A stretch of 64,000 nucleotides of DNA from positions 186,001-250,000 of the forward strand of contig NC_135717.1 in assembly GCF_964656455.1 (NCBI RefSeq), written 5' to 3'. The DNA comes from Halichoerus grypus (taxonomy: Eukaryota > Chordata > Mammalia > Carnivora > Phocidae). Numbering within the stretch: the stretch's first letter is position 1; the number at the start of each line of letters is the position of its first letter. This document shows, in pieces, positions 32,531-45,504 of this stretch. The notes beneath the pieces were generated by a model. It did not search any database. It saw only the letters and a program-made list of their open reading frames with translations, and was not told the DNA's origin. The position numbers and the translations under genes are program-made.

Positions 32531-33099
32531 TGTCATTAAATATTCCAAAATATCACTTGGAAAGCTGCCCGGAATCCCATCGAGTGGATGGCATAACTAA
32601 TTTGCCAGTCCCCAGTTCTGAGACAGGTGGTAGGCCCGCTCACGGTGCTCTCCTGGGAAGAACGCCCAGAGCCGGACGCGCCTGTGAGGCTCACAGTGCG
32701 TGTGGTCCAACCGTCCTCTAGAGAGGTCAGCTGAAGACGGGTGTGCAAACACACGGTCTCTCCCATGGAATGGGTGTTCTCACTGCATTTCCTCTCACTC
32801 GGGCTTTTATCACTCAAAGACACCTTTGCCACCTGGGGGCAAGTAAAGTGCCCCTTCGTAGGCATGGGCGAGAGGAGCACTCTTCGTGTGCACAGTGTAT
32901 TCTTTTGTCGTGTGGAGGTGGCCAGGTCCCCAATGGGCAGCAATCCCACCCCAGCCGGCCTGCGGCCTGACCTCTCAGGTGTCTGAGTACCATGCACAGT
33001 CCACCTGTGACAACGTGGTCCTGACCATTCACCTGGCTCCACCCACCAGGCACCAAATGATGTGCGTTTTTGCTAATAGATTCTGAATGATTCACAAGG

Positions 33100-33205
33100 A
33101 CTCAATCTTCTATCCCTGTGTCTCCTCAGCACCCAGTGAAGCCTCTTCACTCAGAAAATATTTTAAACACTAGGTAGGTGCTCAATAAACATTTGCCCAG
33201 CTGGT
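33100..33205 (+). repeat. L2-type 3' end fragment
   Basis: 'tctatccctgtgtctcctcagcacccag' and 'ctaggtaggtgctcaataaacatttgccc' match the terminal part of L2/MIR elements ('cacatagtaggtgctcaataaatatttg'). Confidence 0.65.
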
Positions 33206-33214
33206 TGGGTTGAC

Positions 33215-33900
33215 TTTATTTAAAATTGCCAAGAGTGCTGGCCTCAGTGACCAAGCAGAGAGATTAAGCAGCATATTTTAGCAGCAACAAAACAGCAAAT
33301 TCCTAGGAATAAACATAACATGAAATCGCAGGATATACATAAAGAAAATATTAAGATGCTATAAGCAAAGTCAAAAGATAGTCAACCAATTGGGGAAAAA
33401 AATATCAACAATTATGTAATAAACCATGAGCTAATCTCTAAAATATGTAAAGATCTCCTACAAAACAATAAGATAAACGCTGGCAACCTAGTCGAAACAT
33501 GGACAAAGAATACAAATAAGCAACTGGCTTTTTAACATATGGAGAGATGCTCAGTCACACAGCAAGAGAGAGGCCGGGAAAACTGAGAGATTTTACTTTA
33601 TTATCCGGATCGGGAAAGAGAAAAGTGCTGGAGAACCTTCCATATCGGCAGACTCGCATCCAGCTGACAGAAAAGTTAGCACAGCCGCATGGTCGGTAAG
33701 TGTCACTGTCACTAAGAGACCCTGACCCCCTCTGGCCCAGCAACTTACCCTGTGCGTATGGTTGCACACAGGTGGATGGTTTCGGTACAGTCATTCACTG
33801 TGTCGTTATTTATAATGACCTAAAAGCCCATTAATAGGAAATTGTTAAATAAATCATAATGGGCCCATAAAATAAAAAGTTTCTAAACAGAATGAAGCCT
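33215..33900 (+). mobile_element. L1 fragment, sense, very old
   Basis: ORF2-derived wording in sense orientation: 'cctaggaataaacataaca', 'caacaattatgtaataaacc', 'gatctcctacaaaacaataagataaac', 'catggacaaagaatacaaataagc', 'ttatttataatgacctaaaagcccattaatagg', 'gttaaataaatcataatgggccc'. Many stops and gaps. Confidence 0.7.
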
Positions 33901-34499
33901 CGGATTTGGGCTTTAGTCAGCCAAGTGAGAGGAAGTCCCATGCCGGCGCGCATCGAAGTGGCCGCACGGCCAGGGCGTGAGGCCCGGGGCATCGCAGAGA
34001 AGGGAAGCCCCGAGCTCAGCGCTTCTCGCACAAAGCAGCTGCAGCCAACTGTGGCGCGAGCGGAGATGCCAAGAGACCAAGGGAGTCCATCAAGACGCAC
34101 AGCAGGTCAGCAAGGGCTTTCGCTGCCGTGGGAGGAAGTTTGGGGCTCCTCACACAGCCGGGCACTCGGGGGCAAGATCCCAGCGAGAAGACTTGCTCTG
34201 AGCAGAACGGGTGCCGTCCTGGGGCGCTGGGTCAGTGGGTCGTGCAGTGGGCTCCCTGGCACAGGCCCGTGGCTCGCAGGCCCACCCTCAGCTCTGTCTT
34301 GATGCGTCCGAGGGGCTCGACCCACGCCTGAAAGCCCCACGGGCATTGAGGGCAGGACACTCAGAACAAACCCCCTCCACTCACACCTGCTCCCTGCCGG
34401 CCACTGCCCTCTGGGCCCCTCAGCACCAGGGTTCCCCCGCCCCACAGCACCTGCTGAAGCGGAAGTCAAAAACCCAACTTGCTGAGAATACCTGTGTGG

Positions 34500-34790
34500 T
34501 CAGCCCCCCACTTCTTTTTTATACACATTCTATTTTAGAACATTTTTAGTTGACAGAAAAGTCGTGAAGACAGTACAGAGTCCCCTTCTCTCCTGTCTTC
34601 CGTGTGTGGCCCGTGCCACAGTTACTGACCAGTGCTAACAAGTGTCACTAGTTGGAGCCCACACTTTATTTGCATTTCAGTGTCCCCCCACTGGGCTCCT
34701 TGCTCTTTCCAAGCCGGCTGGCGTTTCAAACCATGTGACTATATTACCTGTTAATTAAATTATTCAGTTTCTTTTTCAAGCGTGTCTCAG
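34500..34790 (-). mobile_element. L1 3' UTR fragment, antisense
   Basis: The + strand reads 'attttagaacatttttagttgacagaaaagtcgtgaagacagtacagag', 'gtcactagttggagcccacactttatttgcatttcag', the reverse complement of an old mammalian L1 3' UTR, same class as the copy at 8.3 kb. Confidence 0.75.
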
Positions 34791-35929
34791 TCCCAGTCTG
34801 GCCCGTGAGTGGACCTGGACACAAGACACCCGGGCAGAAACCACCAAGGCCAGGTCAGGCTGGACAGGTGTGCCCTTCAGAGTCGGGGGCTGCCCTCCGG
34901 TGTGGGGGTGGGGGGAGGCGAGCGCACAGAGCCTCGAGCCGGGCCGAACCCTGAGGGGCAGAGACCGTGGTTGGCCCGAGTTCTGCCAGTGGATGAGGCA
35001 GAGAAGCAGCGGGGGTCTCTTCCCGGCTGCCTGGAGCTCAGGACGGTGGCGGATGACTGACAGCGCTGCCCCCTGACCCCCGGGGCCGAGGCCTGCCACG
35101 GCGTGTAGGGCTGCTTTCCAGGAGAAATGCTATCTCAAGTGTGAAATCAGCCATTCCTGGGGCATGAAGTCACTGCTGGGGTTGGGCAAGGAGGGGGCCC
35201 CCGGCTCACCCCGAGCCCTGACCTGGAATGGTCATTTCCCAGGGAAAGTGCGGCCAGCCCGCAGGTGCCAGGGTGCCCCGGGCAGGGACGAAGCAGTGGG
35301 CGCTCCCTCACCCATGCGCCCTCACCAAGGCTTGAACCACCATGGACGACATAGTGCGGGCTCTGGACCCGCACCCTCCCAGGCGGGCAGGAGGGTGCAC
35401 CTTGACCTCTGCCTCAGCTTGCAGCCAAGCACCCGCAGGCCCACCTCCACCAGCAGGGGCACCTTTGTCTGACTCTCCCACAGCGGCCGCAGCGGCGGTG
35501 ACAGCCCCTCAGCAGCCTGTCCCTGTCTCCAGCCCCACCCTTAGAGCAGGGGTCCAGCCCCCAGTCTCAGTTTGAGGGACTAAGTTGGTAGGAGAATTTC
35601 CTCCAAAGCAGTCCTGAGGGATGGCCTGGGATCTCCCCAGCACAACAGCCGTGGGCTCCCAGCTTCACCCTAGATACCCTGTCCGTGCTCGCCTCAGAGG
35701 GGTCTCTGATCCCAAGTCCCTGACCATTGGCTGGTGGAGCTCAGTGCAAGGACCCCCAGGAAGGAAGGGGTGGGTCCGAGTGGCCCTCCCCCGTGGCTGC
35801 CCACACCCCCCACGGTGGAGCCATGCAGAGGGGCCCCTGGAGAGCCTGGTCCTAAGGGCTGCACTGCTGTCTAAGCCCTGACGGCCCCTCCCGCCTGCCA
35901 CCAGCCCTCTGAAAGGCCTTTTCATCCCT

Positions 35930-36335
35930 GTGCGGACAACACCAGTGGCCGCATCAAAGAACTTCTATGGAAAGTCATATTTTTCCCCAAACCAGAAAAG
36001 TTCAGGCTCAGAGCACAAACATTCAGCTCATTATTTAGAAATAACAAGTCCTCTGGGTCCTGGTATCAGATCAAAGCTCAGAAATTAAATTCTCCAAAAG
36101 AGGAGGAGGCCTGGGATCAGCAGATTTGTGTTTGCTTATTTTTTTTTCATTCAGCAGCTAAAAAAAGGGAATCGAGATCTGCCTAGCGGTTTGGAAGTCT
36201 GGCCCGGGGTTTGCGAGCCGAGGAGACAGCGTGCTCCGGAGCCTCCTGGGCGTGGAGGCTGAAAATATTTGGTTGACATGACAATGGAGACAACTTGGCA
36301 GTGTCTCAGGAATAGGTCTGCAGGAGGGCGACGGT
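35930..36335. promoter_or_regulatory. Candidate conserved non-coding element with paired TCF/LEF sites
   Basis: A roughly 400-bp unique block in a GC-rich setting. It has two ATCAAAG words (35953-35959 and 36070-36076), a near-palindromic TTATTTAGAAATAA (36031-36044, MEF2-like with one mismatch), GTGTTTGC (forkhead-like) followed by TTATTTTTTTTTC, and AAAATATTTGG. No repeat signature. Confidence 0.38.
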
Positions 36336-37454
36336 CCCACTTCCCCACCCTCACCGACACACGCACGCACACACACGTGTGCACGCACACACATCTGCTA
36401 GGGCGTCGGCACCCCGGGATCCACATGTGAGCACACCTCAGAGCAGCCACCAGCGAGAGGCATCAGGAGGCGCCACTCTGCACCCTCACCTGAGGAGACC
36501 GGGCCTGGCACGGTGGGGAAGTGTGTCACTGCACCCCAGGGAAGGCCCAGGGCACGTGCCCCAGGGTCCAGCCCCAGCGCAACAGCCCAAGGCCTCCCAG
36601 ACCAGACGAGCCGTGGACTCTTCTGCCCCTCCATCTCTGGGGCTCCCGGGCCCCACCCCGGCCCTGTGGCCCCCACCACACCAGATGGCACACCACTGAA
36701 GGAAGGTGCTGAGGGCACTGGGCCACCCTCACTGAGACCACACGTCACTGCTCGCTGCCTATCTCCAGGGGTCTCTCTGGCGTGGCCGGGCTAGGGCTCC
36801 GAATGGCAGGCCTCCACCACCCCTCTCCGCAGACCCTCACCCTCACCTGGGGTGGCCAGCAGACCGGGCACCTGGACCAGGCCTAGCCCCTCTCCACAGC
36901 CCTGCCCCCTGCCCCCTCCCCTGGCCTCATCTGCAAGCATGTGATGTGGCCCCAGCCCATGAGATGGCAAGAGCCCTGTCTCAGCCTGCAGGAAGCGCAC
37001 GAGGGCCAGGCGGTTCACTGTGGTCGGGGAGCCAAGTGCACAGTACCATCACTGAGCACTGAGTCACACCGGCCCTGAAGCCCCCACCAGCTCCCACCTT
37101 CTGAGCCCAAGAGCCCATACACCCCTTTACTACTTTAGGTCGTTTCAGTTGGGCTTCCTCGTAACTGTAAATCCTGGAGGTGGCAGCCAGCGGTCAGTCC
37201 TCCCCATCTGTCGTGAAATGGGCATCTGCCTCCAAAGGCTGACAAGGTGACCTCTGTCACTTACGCCCCAGGATGCCCAGCAGCAGTGACCCCTCAGACC
37301 CTGCATGCCGCCCCCCCAGCCTGGCATTGCTCGCTATCCCTCCTCAGTCTCTCCAGGTGCCCCCCCGCAACGTCCTTCCTGCCAACTGGCCTTCTCCAGG
37401 CCACTTCCTCTGCCTGATACACCTGATGCTCTCCCTCTCCCCTTCCCCCTACAT

Positions 37455-37620
37455 GTGATGCACTTGGGGCCTGCCCACATAACCCAGGACAGTCCCTCTA
37501 AGACCAAAGCCCCATTGTCATATATTCCCCCGTGACACCCCCAGTTTCCAATAATTAGGATGTGGACATCTTGGTTTTTTGGGGGAGGCACATTTTCCAG
37601 CCTACCACCTACACAAGTAA
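37455..37620. repeat. Old LTR-type (MaLR-like) repeat fragment
   Basis: 'acataacccaggacagtccctctaag', 'attaggatgtggacatctt' and 'gggggaggcacattttccagcctacca' match the end of a common mammalian retroelement. Reading direction within the element is opposite to that of the 2.1-kb copy. Confidence 0.5.
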
Positions 37621-37624
37621 GCCT

Positions 37625-38695
37625 AATCGTGTGTGTACACATTCAGCTACATGACACGCTCACAAGCTCACACATGGAAACGGACAGGCTCCCTTCACCT
37701 AGGTCCCCTAAAAGCAGAGCCTGGGACAAGGATTCGGGTGTGGGTGGTTTGGGAGGAGATCTCAGCAGTGGGAGTGGGAGGGTGGAGCTGGGGGCAGGAG
37801 CCTTCACCAGAGGACGCTTCCCTGGCCCCGGGCCCCCTGCCCCGGGACCCTCTGAGAGACCACGAGGCTGGAGTATTGATCTATTTATCACCCGGTCCCT
37901 TTGCCTGTCAATTGAGGGTCACCCCTGATACATTACCATGCTAGCACTTCCGGGGTCCACAGACAGAGCCTGGATGCAAGTACACAGGGGCAGGGGCCTC
38001 TGGGGCCAGACATGTCCATGACACCCACGCGCACTGCTGGACATGCACTTGAGCCCCCGCAGCATCCCGTGTCAGGAGCTTGTCCCAGAGCAGGATGCAC
38101 CGCACGCCTCAGGGCGGATGCTCATCCCCATGAGGAGGGCTTGTGGGAGTGGACCTGGGGCACATTAGCACAAATTAGGGCTGCTAGTCTTGAACTTTCT
38201 CCCAGAATTCCCGTCTGTAAGTTTACCACCAAACACCAAATAGAAGAAATGGGAAACAGCTGGAAATGCTGAAATGTGATGAATTTTTCCTCAAAAAAAA
38301 AAGATAAAAATAGTATCATAGATAAGTTCGTTTTCTAGGCAATGTTATCTTAGGTAACGTGTATTAATGGCATGAGGATAAGTGCAAATTAAGTACCTGG
38401 GTGCCAGAGCTGATGCACGGGGCACTGGCCGGGCTGCCCGGGGCGCTCTGGGTGGCTGTGCTCTGGGCACAGGCCAGGGAGACCGAGCAGCCCCTGAGCA
38501 GCCTGTGGACCCGGAGCCAGACAGAGCCCGCCCTCCCGGACCCCCTCTGGGCAGAGCCAGGGGCCCAAGCATCACGCTCTCCTGCAGGGGTGCCCAGTGT
38601 GCCAATCCGCATGGCGGGCATGGGACCCACACCCTCCAAAAGTGCCTGTCTGGGCACCAACGTCAGTGACGTCAGCCGTCACACAGTGCCACTCC
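37625..38695. other. Intergenic stretch, nothing recognised
   Basis: Non-coding. A short AT-rich patch at 38160-38400 might be conserved but shows no distinctive motif cluster. A MIR-core scrap follows at 38700-38740 ('ttcacagatgagcaaactgaggcc'). Confidence 0.4.
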
Positions 38696-38984
38696 GAGAG
38701 AACTTCGAGCCCCTTTCACAGATGAGCAAACTGAGGCCCAAACTGAGGGATACCGAGTATCCCTAAGCCACGTTGCTGGGGTGGAGGTTATAGGTCTGTC
38801 TCACTCACTGCACACCTTCCCATCCCAGGTCTTGGGAGTGCAGGGCTCAGGATAGACTCACCCGGAGCCCCGCTGTCTGGGTGTCGAGGGAGACACATGG
38901 GCCATCTCTGGAGTGCCTACAGGCTGTCCGACATCCTAAGGACAAGGCTGTGGGGTGGCATTCCCCTGGGGTCCTCTGGGCTCT

Positions 38985-39160
38985 CCTGGCTGGGGCTGGG
39001 CACACCTGGGTTCTATGCTTCCTGTTGCCTGTGTGTGGTCCCAGGCAAGCCCCCCGCCTCAGTTTCCCCCTGCTGCAGAAGAGGCAGGGAGAGCTGGGTA
39101 ACTGGGAGCCGTGTCCTGTAAGGTGAGTACAAAGTGCTCAGTAATGACCATTATCACTGC
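38985..39160. repeat. MIR SINE fragment (reverse)
   Basis: 'cacacctgggttctatgcttcctgttgcctgtgtgtggtcccaggcaagccccc', 'cctcagtttccccctgc', 'aaagtgctcagtaatgaccat' is the complement orientation of MIR. Confidence 0.65.
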
Positions 39161-39164
39161 CACC

Positions 39165-42030
39165 CCCATAAGCTCTGAGTCCCCAGGTGCCTGTCCTGTC
39201 ATCTTGGTGACCTCCTGAGCCCGTGGTTGGCCTCCCCGTTCCGTGTGTCTTTAGGAGAAACTGAGGCTTCTGGTAGAATCCCCTTCTCAAGGACATTCCC
39301 AGACCGAACCAGCTTGACCCTTTGCCTTTTACCCCCTGAGCTCCTGAGGACAAAGGTTGCCGTGCTTTGCTCCCTGTTTGTCCCAGCACAGGCCCAGCAA
39401 ACAGGTGTTCAGAGATCGTTGGTCGGCCTCCCAGAGGGCCGGCAGGGGCTTCCCCCTCTCAGCTCCTCACCAACCCTGCGAGGCCCCTCCAGCCCAGGGC
39501 TCCACGCTGATGGCGGGGAAGCAGGGTCTGTGCTGCCCGCCCCAGGAGTCACGAGAACACCCGCAGAGCCACACCAGGCATGTCCTCGGGCCCAGGGTCC
39601 TCGTGCGGCCCCCAGGCTCCGGAAGTAGTGGGGTCTGCTCTCACTCACTCTGGGACATCCCACCTTCTTGGACCATCACACATTTGTTTCTAGAAACCTC
39701 TTGCCACCCGACCGAAGCTGTGTCCGGCAGGGGCAGGCGCCATAAACCACGTCCTACACGCCTGAGGTCACTGTGCGCCCTGTCCCCTGCCTGCCCCTCC
39801 TTGACCAGTGGGGACAGCAAGCCTGGCAGGGGTGCGAGCCTGTCCCTGGCCCCAGCTGTGGAGCAGCTGAGCTCACTGGGAACCAGGCTGTGGCCTGAAT
39901 GCGGCCCTTGTGTCCGGGCCCTCGTCAATAGCCTCCATAACCACCCAGCGTCCTATTGACTCAAGATAAGTTCCGGGAGGCCCAGAGCGGCTCTGTCTGG
40001 CCGTGTCCACCAGCCAAGGCCGGGCCGGGCCAGCTGGGCTTGGCAGGTCCTGCAGGCCAGGACCCAGCTCAGCACACACCCTGCCCAGCCGCAGGCTTTA
40101 CCCTTATCCTTGGGGCCCTCCCCCAGAGCCCTGCGGGCAATCACACCTATCAGCTTGACTTGGCAGTGCCAGTGTGTAAAGACCGTCCCGTGTCCTCACA
40201 GCTCCGTCCAGAAACAGGTGCTGGGGGTGACATCATCGCTCCTAGCAGGGATCCCTTAGGTCTCCCGACTTCTATCAATATTTACGTTTCCAGTTCCACA
40301 GAGGATCTAATCGGACTTCCGATGACACCTGCCTTGTTTCTGGTCACTGTGCTCCGGGCTGGGGGCTGGGGGTGGTTTAAGAGTTTGTCCTCGTCGGGGC
40401 CCGTTCAGCTGACAGGCAGGGCCTCTGGGTTACCAGGTGAGGGGACAGAGCTGGGTTAGGGGACGAGGCCCAGGAGCGGGAATGGATAGGGTTGACTCCA
40501 GGCCCCAGACCTCAGTGGGAATAGAGGGCATGTCCCCTCCATCTGGGTCCTCAGAATGTAGCTGATCTCCCCAAACCTCATCACTCATGCCCAGTGAGCA
40601 GGCCTCACACTCAGAGGTTCATCTGAGAAAGAAAGGGATGGAGAAGCTCTTTCCAGAAAATTCTTTTTGGAACAAAGGCCACTTTGCAGTCCAGCCTCCA
40701 GGGAGCAAGTACAGTACCAGTCAGGCCCACAGCCTGGAGCTCTGCTGGGGAGGGGCCTGGGACCACCAGGGCCGGGGCTGTGCTGTGGGGATGCGACAGG
40801 CCTTCGTCCTGCCTGCCCACCCACCACCACTTCTGACCCCTATGTTTGCAGGCTTACCTGCTCTGCTTTAGGCCCCTGCGCCCTTAAAACAGGGCGGCTG
40901 AACCCAGCAGGGCGGACACCGGCAGAACGGCCCAGACAGACCCTCATCTCCTCTGGAACTTTGGTTCTGGGAAGAAGCAAGTCCTCCCTATGTCCTGTGA
41001 CCCCCTCAGCCTGCCCCAGAGGCCCCCTGAACCTCGGAGAGACTTCCCAGCAGCGTCTGGGGTTTTATTGACACGCCAGAGCAGGAGATAAACCCCACCT
41101 AATGTCAGAACAAATACGAGGCTGAAACCCGAGAGGCCTGGGAGAGATAAGGCAGGCATCCGCCTGGGGCTGTGAGGTGAGCAGGGGAGGGGAGAGGCTG
41201 TGCCCCCAGCCACCCCCACACCCACCCACGAGAAGCAGGGAGCCATTCCTGGTGGGCCCAGGGACCCAGACAGACCCCATCCCTGCCCTCCTGACAATCT
41301 GGTTTGGAGAGGGACACACTTACCAGGAGACCACAGAGCTGGGGGACAGTGACAGAGGGCACTGGACCCTCACTGGTTGGTGGCAGAGCTCTGGGTCTCT
41401 CACGGGTGAGGGGGAAATGGAGACAGGTTCCATCTTCAGGAAACTGAATGTCAGAATGGGCCCCACCTCCCACACCCCTGTGCCGCCTCATCATTATCTT
41501 GGGGTTGGTGTGGAGAGGGGAGGAAGACGCTGCCCCCACCCCGCCCCTGGGGTGAAGCTGATGGAACTGGGCCTGCCAAAGGTGGTCTTTCAGAATTCCA
41601 GGAGGTGACCCCTGGCAGAGAGCCCCACCTGAGCCTGAGGCCCCACAGCAGGTGCAAGGCAGAGCTGGATGAAGCCCACCAGCCGCCATGGGCGGACCTG
41701 GGGTCCAGTCCTCCCCAACTCCAGGCTGGGCCTAAAGAAGCCAGGCAGTCAGACAGGGGCAGGCTTGGTCCTTCCCCTGGAGAGCAGGGGGAAGAGCCTG
41801 AGGTTGCCCAGGAGGTAGGAGAGGCCCCAGTGGAGAGGCGAAGGGATGGGGGGGCAGGGGGGAGGGACCGACAGGTGACCTCTGCAGGAACTTCTCAGAA
41901 ACTTGAAGGCAGGTGGCCTCCTCTGACAAGCTGGGAGTCTGCAACCAAGACGCCCTGAGGGGAGGGATGGAAAGCCCTGGGGGCAGCCAACAGGAGGCCT
42001 GGGCCAGACTGACCCCACTGGGCTCCATCA
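39165..42030. other. Intergenic stretch, nothing recognised
   Basis: GC-rich DNA without recognised exons or clear transposons. Long frames (for example 39357-39959 + and 41105-41689 -) lack any recognisable domain and overlap opposite-strand frames. Confidence 0.4.
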
Positions 42031-42039
42031 TTTCTCTAC

Positions 42040-42200
42040 TTTATGTCAGTTGAATTACAGTATTATAATATAATAAGATGATTATATTTTATGCCAACAA
42101 AGTGGTCATTTTAGATGAAATGGATAAATTCCTAGGGGAAAATGGCTTACCAGGCTGGCACGGAGAAAGGTTAGGGAACATTGATAAGGATTTGGACTCC
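42040..42200 (+). mobile_element. L1 ORF2 fragment, sense, short
   Basis: 'ttatgccaacaaagtggtcattttagatgaaatggataaattcctagg' is the familiar ORF2 segment 'gccaacaaattggacaacctagatgaaatggataaattcctag'. It is followed by a decayed stretch up to about 42200. Confidence 0.75.
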
Positions 42201-42327
42201 CACTCAATCCCAAAGAAGGACTGAAGCCAGAGAGCAGGTCCCTCTGACCCCAGAGGCCTGGCTTTTCCCCTAAAGGAGAGACACATTCCAGTGACAGAGG
42301 GAGAGCTTAGCCGGCCCTGGACAGGAC

Positions 42328-42560
42328 GTGTGTGTGTGCATGCACGTTTTTGTGTGTGTAAGCATGTGTGTGCATGGATGTGTGTGTGTGCGTGCACGTG
42401 TTTGTGTGTGTAAGCATGTGTGTGCATGGACGTGTGTGTGCGTGCACGTGTTTGTGTGTGTAAGCATGTGTGTGCATGGACGTGTGTGTGCGTGCACGTG
42501 TTTGTGTGTGTGAGCATGTGTGTGCATGTGTGCACTTGTGTTTGTGTGTGTGTGCACACA
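42328..42560 (+). repeat. GT-rich minisatellite with 50-bp period
   Basis: A unit of 50 bp beginning ACGTGTGTGTGCGTGCACGT recurs at about 42430 and 42480, with a 52-bp version before them and partial units at each side (about 3.5-4 copies). Nearly pure alternating purine-pyrimidine, so Z-DNA-prone. The His/Thr/Cys/Val frames on either strand are artefacts. Confidence 0.93.
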
Positions 42561-42569
42561 GAGTGAAGA

Positions 42570-43110
42570 TGTGCAGGCCCCAGTGATATTTGAATATAAA
42601 CAAGGTTACCATAATCTCACCTTCATTGATTAATGCCCAACCAAAAAGTATTTTCAAGAGCAAACTATTAACCCAATGTAATTAATCCCGGCTCAATTGT
42701 CTAAGCTCAAAATCAATTTTCATTTCCCTGGAATTATATTCATAGCAATCATTTCAGTTTCAAGCAAAATTATGATTTCTTCATTGCTATTTATTCCTAT
42801 CTGGTTTTGTGATTATAGGTTCTCATATGGGGTCTTTGAGGGCAGGAGACCCGTGTAAATCTCAATGGGGGACAAGCCACTATGTCTCCCCTTCTCGCCC
42901 ACTTCCCCACCTTTGCAGACACAGCATCTACTTTTTCTTGGTTGAAGTTTGCACAATTCTCTCAACATAGAGTCCATAGCAAAATTTCCCATGGACAGTT
43001 TAGTTTAATGATTTCTACCATTTTTAATTTTTAAAAAAATTATACAAAAAGTGATTGTTTCTGGCTTTTTTTTCTCATTGTTTGGTCTCGTTTTTGTTTT
43101 TTCAGCTCAC
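42570..43110. promoter_or_regulatory. AT-rich unique block, candidate conserved element
   Basis: Contains CATTGATTAATG, AATGTAATTAATCCC, CTCAATTGTCTAAGC, AAAATCAATTTTC and GCAAAATTATGATTTC, with no clear repeat family in the first 270 bp. The part after about 42930 is more T-rich and could be an old repeat. Confidence 0.32.
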
Positions 43111-43114
43111 CCAG

Positions 43115-44970
43115 GAGAAAGTTGTGAGCAGAGTTGCATGAGTGAGGACAGCAGGGAGTAGGGGAGAGGGGATGGGGGCACAGATGGTCCCAAGGGGAAG
43201 CAGACACGGTGGGCCCAGCTCGAACCGTGGGTCAGCACGTTTTCTGTGTCAAATGCCAGTGTCACCGTGGGTTGTCATGCTGTCTGGAGACAACCTTATG
43301 GAAACAGAGGGTTTGGGGTGCAGGACCCAGACACCAGGGTGAGTCACATGGATGCTCATCCCCATTGCCCTGTGCCCAGAGCACCACAGAGGCTCATAGA
43401 GGGGTGGCTGGTGAGACCACCAGCCCAGATCCTGAGGGGTTCAAGCCCCCTCAACCTTTGCCCTGTGTTGCCCGGAGCACATCTCTCGCCTGCTCTGTGC
43501 CCAGGCTCCTCCCCGAATCGAGGCAATGCGCCTTCTGGGGCATCAGATGCAGAAGTGTTTGGAAACGGCAAACCCAAGTTTTCACTGCTGTGCCCTCACG
43601 GTGCTCACAGCACCTGGCAAGCCCACTGTGGAACTGAGCTAAGAAAAGAGCTTTAACAGAAGGCCTTCAGTGGCTTCTCCCTGAGATTATCAGTCCAGAT
43701 GTCTCGTCCCACCTCCTCCCTGAACTTGGCCAGGTAGGGGGGCTGGTGATTCCTCCTGGGCTCTTGGCTCCTCATGATGACCTGGGGACCCCACATAGGG
43801 GGCCAGTGCTGACCTCATGTCCACCACCCCTGAGAGCACCAGTCAGGGCCTGGGCAAGCCCCATGTAGGAGGGGGCAGTATGGAGACCCTTGGAGGCCTC
43901 TACCCGTGGCCCCTGGGCGTGGGTTTGGGAGAAGCACTGTTGGTTCTCTGTGCTCGTGTTTTCACTTAACCCGAATTAATTACAAGAGGGAAGGCTGGTG
44001 TCCTCTCAATCTCTCTCCCCTCATGTGCTTGCAAACAGCTCAGTGGCCTGTGGCCAGATCCCTCAGTGGTCCGTGGAAGGAGGCCAAGTGGTGGGAAGCT
44101 GGGTCCACGCCTGGAGCCCTCCCAGTCCCGGAGGGTGGGCTCCTATTGCTTATCTCTGCTGTGCCAGCTTGCAAGCCCTTTCCCCAGTGCAGCAACTCAG
44201 GTTGTAAACCAATCAGCAAAGGGTCAAAGAACCAGGGGCCCCGCTGTGTGGGGCAGGGGAGTGCCTTCTAAACCCTCGGGCTGCGGACTTGGCCGTGACC
44301 TGGTCTGGCCACACCTCTGCAGACCTCGGTTTGGTGATGTCCTTGAGATGAAGGGGAGCTGGAAGCACAGTGGGATGGAGGGGCTTGGAGCACAGCCCCG
44401 GGAAAGAAGGGTCCCTGGGTCCGGAGCACTCCCATTTGAGGCCACACAGGAGGACTCCAAAAAGTAGAAAGAGGGTCAGGGCCAGGGTCTCCAGGACTGG
44501 AGGAAAGTAGTGAAGGAAGTAGCCCAGGGAGGGTCATTCCTCTGCCCTCTGCTCTGCCTGACCTTTGCCCCCTGCTCTCTGTTCTCTGTGCTGCTGCTGG
44601 TCATGGGCCCTGTTTCCAAGGAATCTGGGAGATTCTGAATGGCACAAAGGCAAACAGGGACGGAGGAAGGAGCCGGGGCATCTGGCTGATGGTCCAGATG
44701 CTCATGATTCAGGACTGCAGGCACAGCGCCCACAGGGAAAGCCCTCAGGACAAGCACCAGACACTGACAAGCTCCCGGACATTCCTCCCAGGCTGATGCG
44801 AGTTGCCAGGAAACAGATGCCAGGAGGGAGTGTAATGCGCATTCAGTCGCCACAGGATGTACCTCTCTGATGTGCCCGAGGCTGGCACAGTGCCCCAGGC
44901 TCACTAGACCCCTGCGGGCCCAGAGAAGGGTGACTGGAGGCATGCAGGGCAGCCTAGGCGCTGGGGATGG
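43115..44970. other. Intergenic stretch, nothing recognised
   Basis: Non-coding GC-rich DNA. No credible exon, RNA gene or transposon seen. Confidence 0.4.
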
Positions 44971-44984
44971 AGGCCTGCGGGTGG

Positions 44985-45155
44985 GTCCCCGCCCCTTCAC
45001 TTGAGCAGGATGGCCTTGGGCAGGTCCCACATCACCATCCCTGGACAGCGGAGGACAAGGTACCCACGTCAGTGACTCACAGGAGAGGACCCAGGTGAGA
45101 TCACTGGTGCTAAGGTCTGCACACAGTAGGTGCTTAATAAATGGGGGTCTTGATT
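44985..45155. repeat. MIR SINE fragment (reverse)
   Basis: 'cttgagcaggatggccttgggcaggtcccacatcaccatccctgg' followed by 'cacacagtaggtgcttaataaatgggg' is the complement-strand MIR structure ending in the usual 'agtaggtgctcaataaatg'. Confidence 0.65.
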
Positions 45156-45504
45156 AGGGCTCCTGTCTTTAGGAAGCACGACTACATATTGCCCACGTGC
45201 TCTGGGCGTGCTGCCAAGTCTGGCCGAGTTAAGTCTTGAGTCCCCCACTTGTCTCTGGAGCAGAGCAAGTTCTGAGGTCAGTAAGAAGCTTCAGAAAGGG
45301 AGGCATCGCTCCACCTCCCACCACCACTGCCCGTTACCCCTCAGGCTTGTCCCGGCCCCTTGGGCACCAGCTGCTCTGATTCCTTCTGCGAAGATCTGCC
45401 CGGGGCCCAAGGCAGAGCCATGTGGGTCTCAGAGCCTTCACGGTTCCTGCAGCTTCTTCTGTCGTTCAGGTCCTCTCCACGCTGCGTGTCAGGCCTGGAT
45501 CAGG

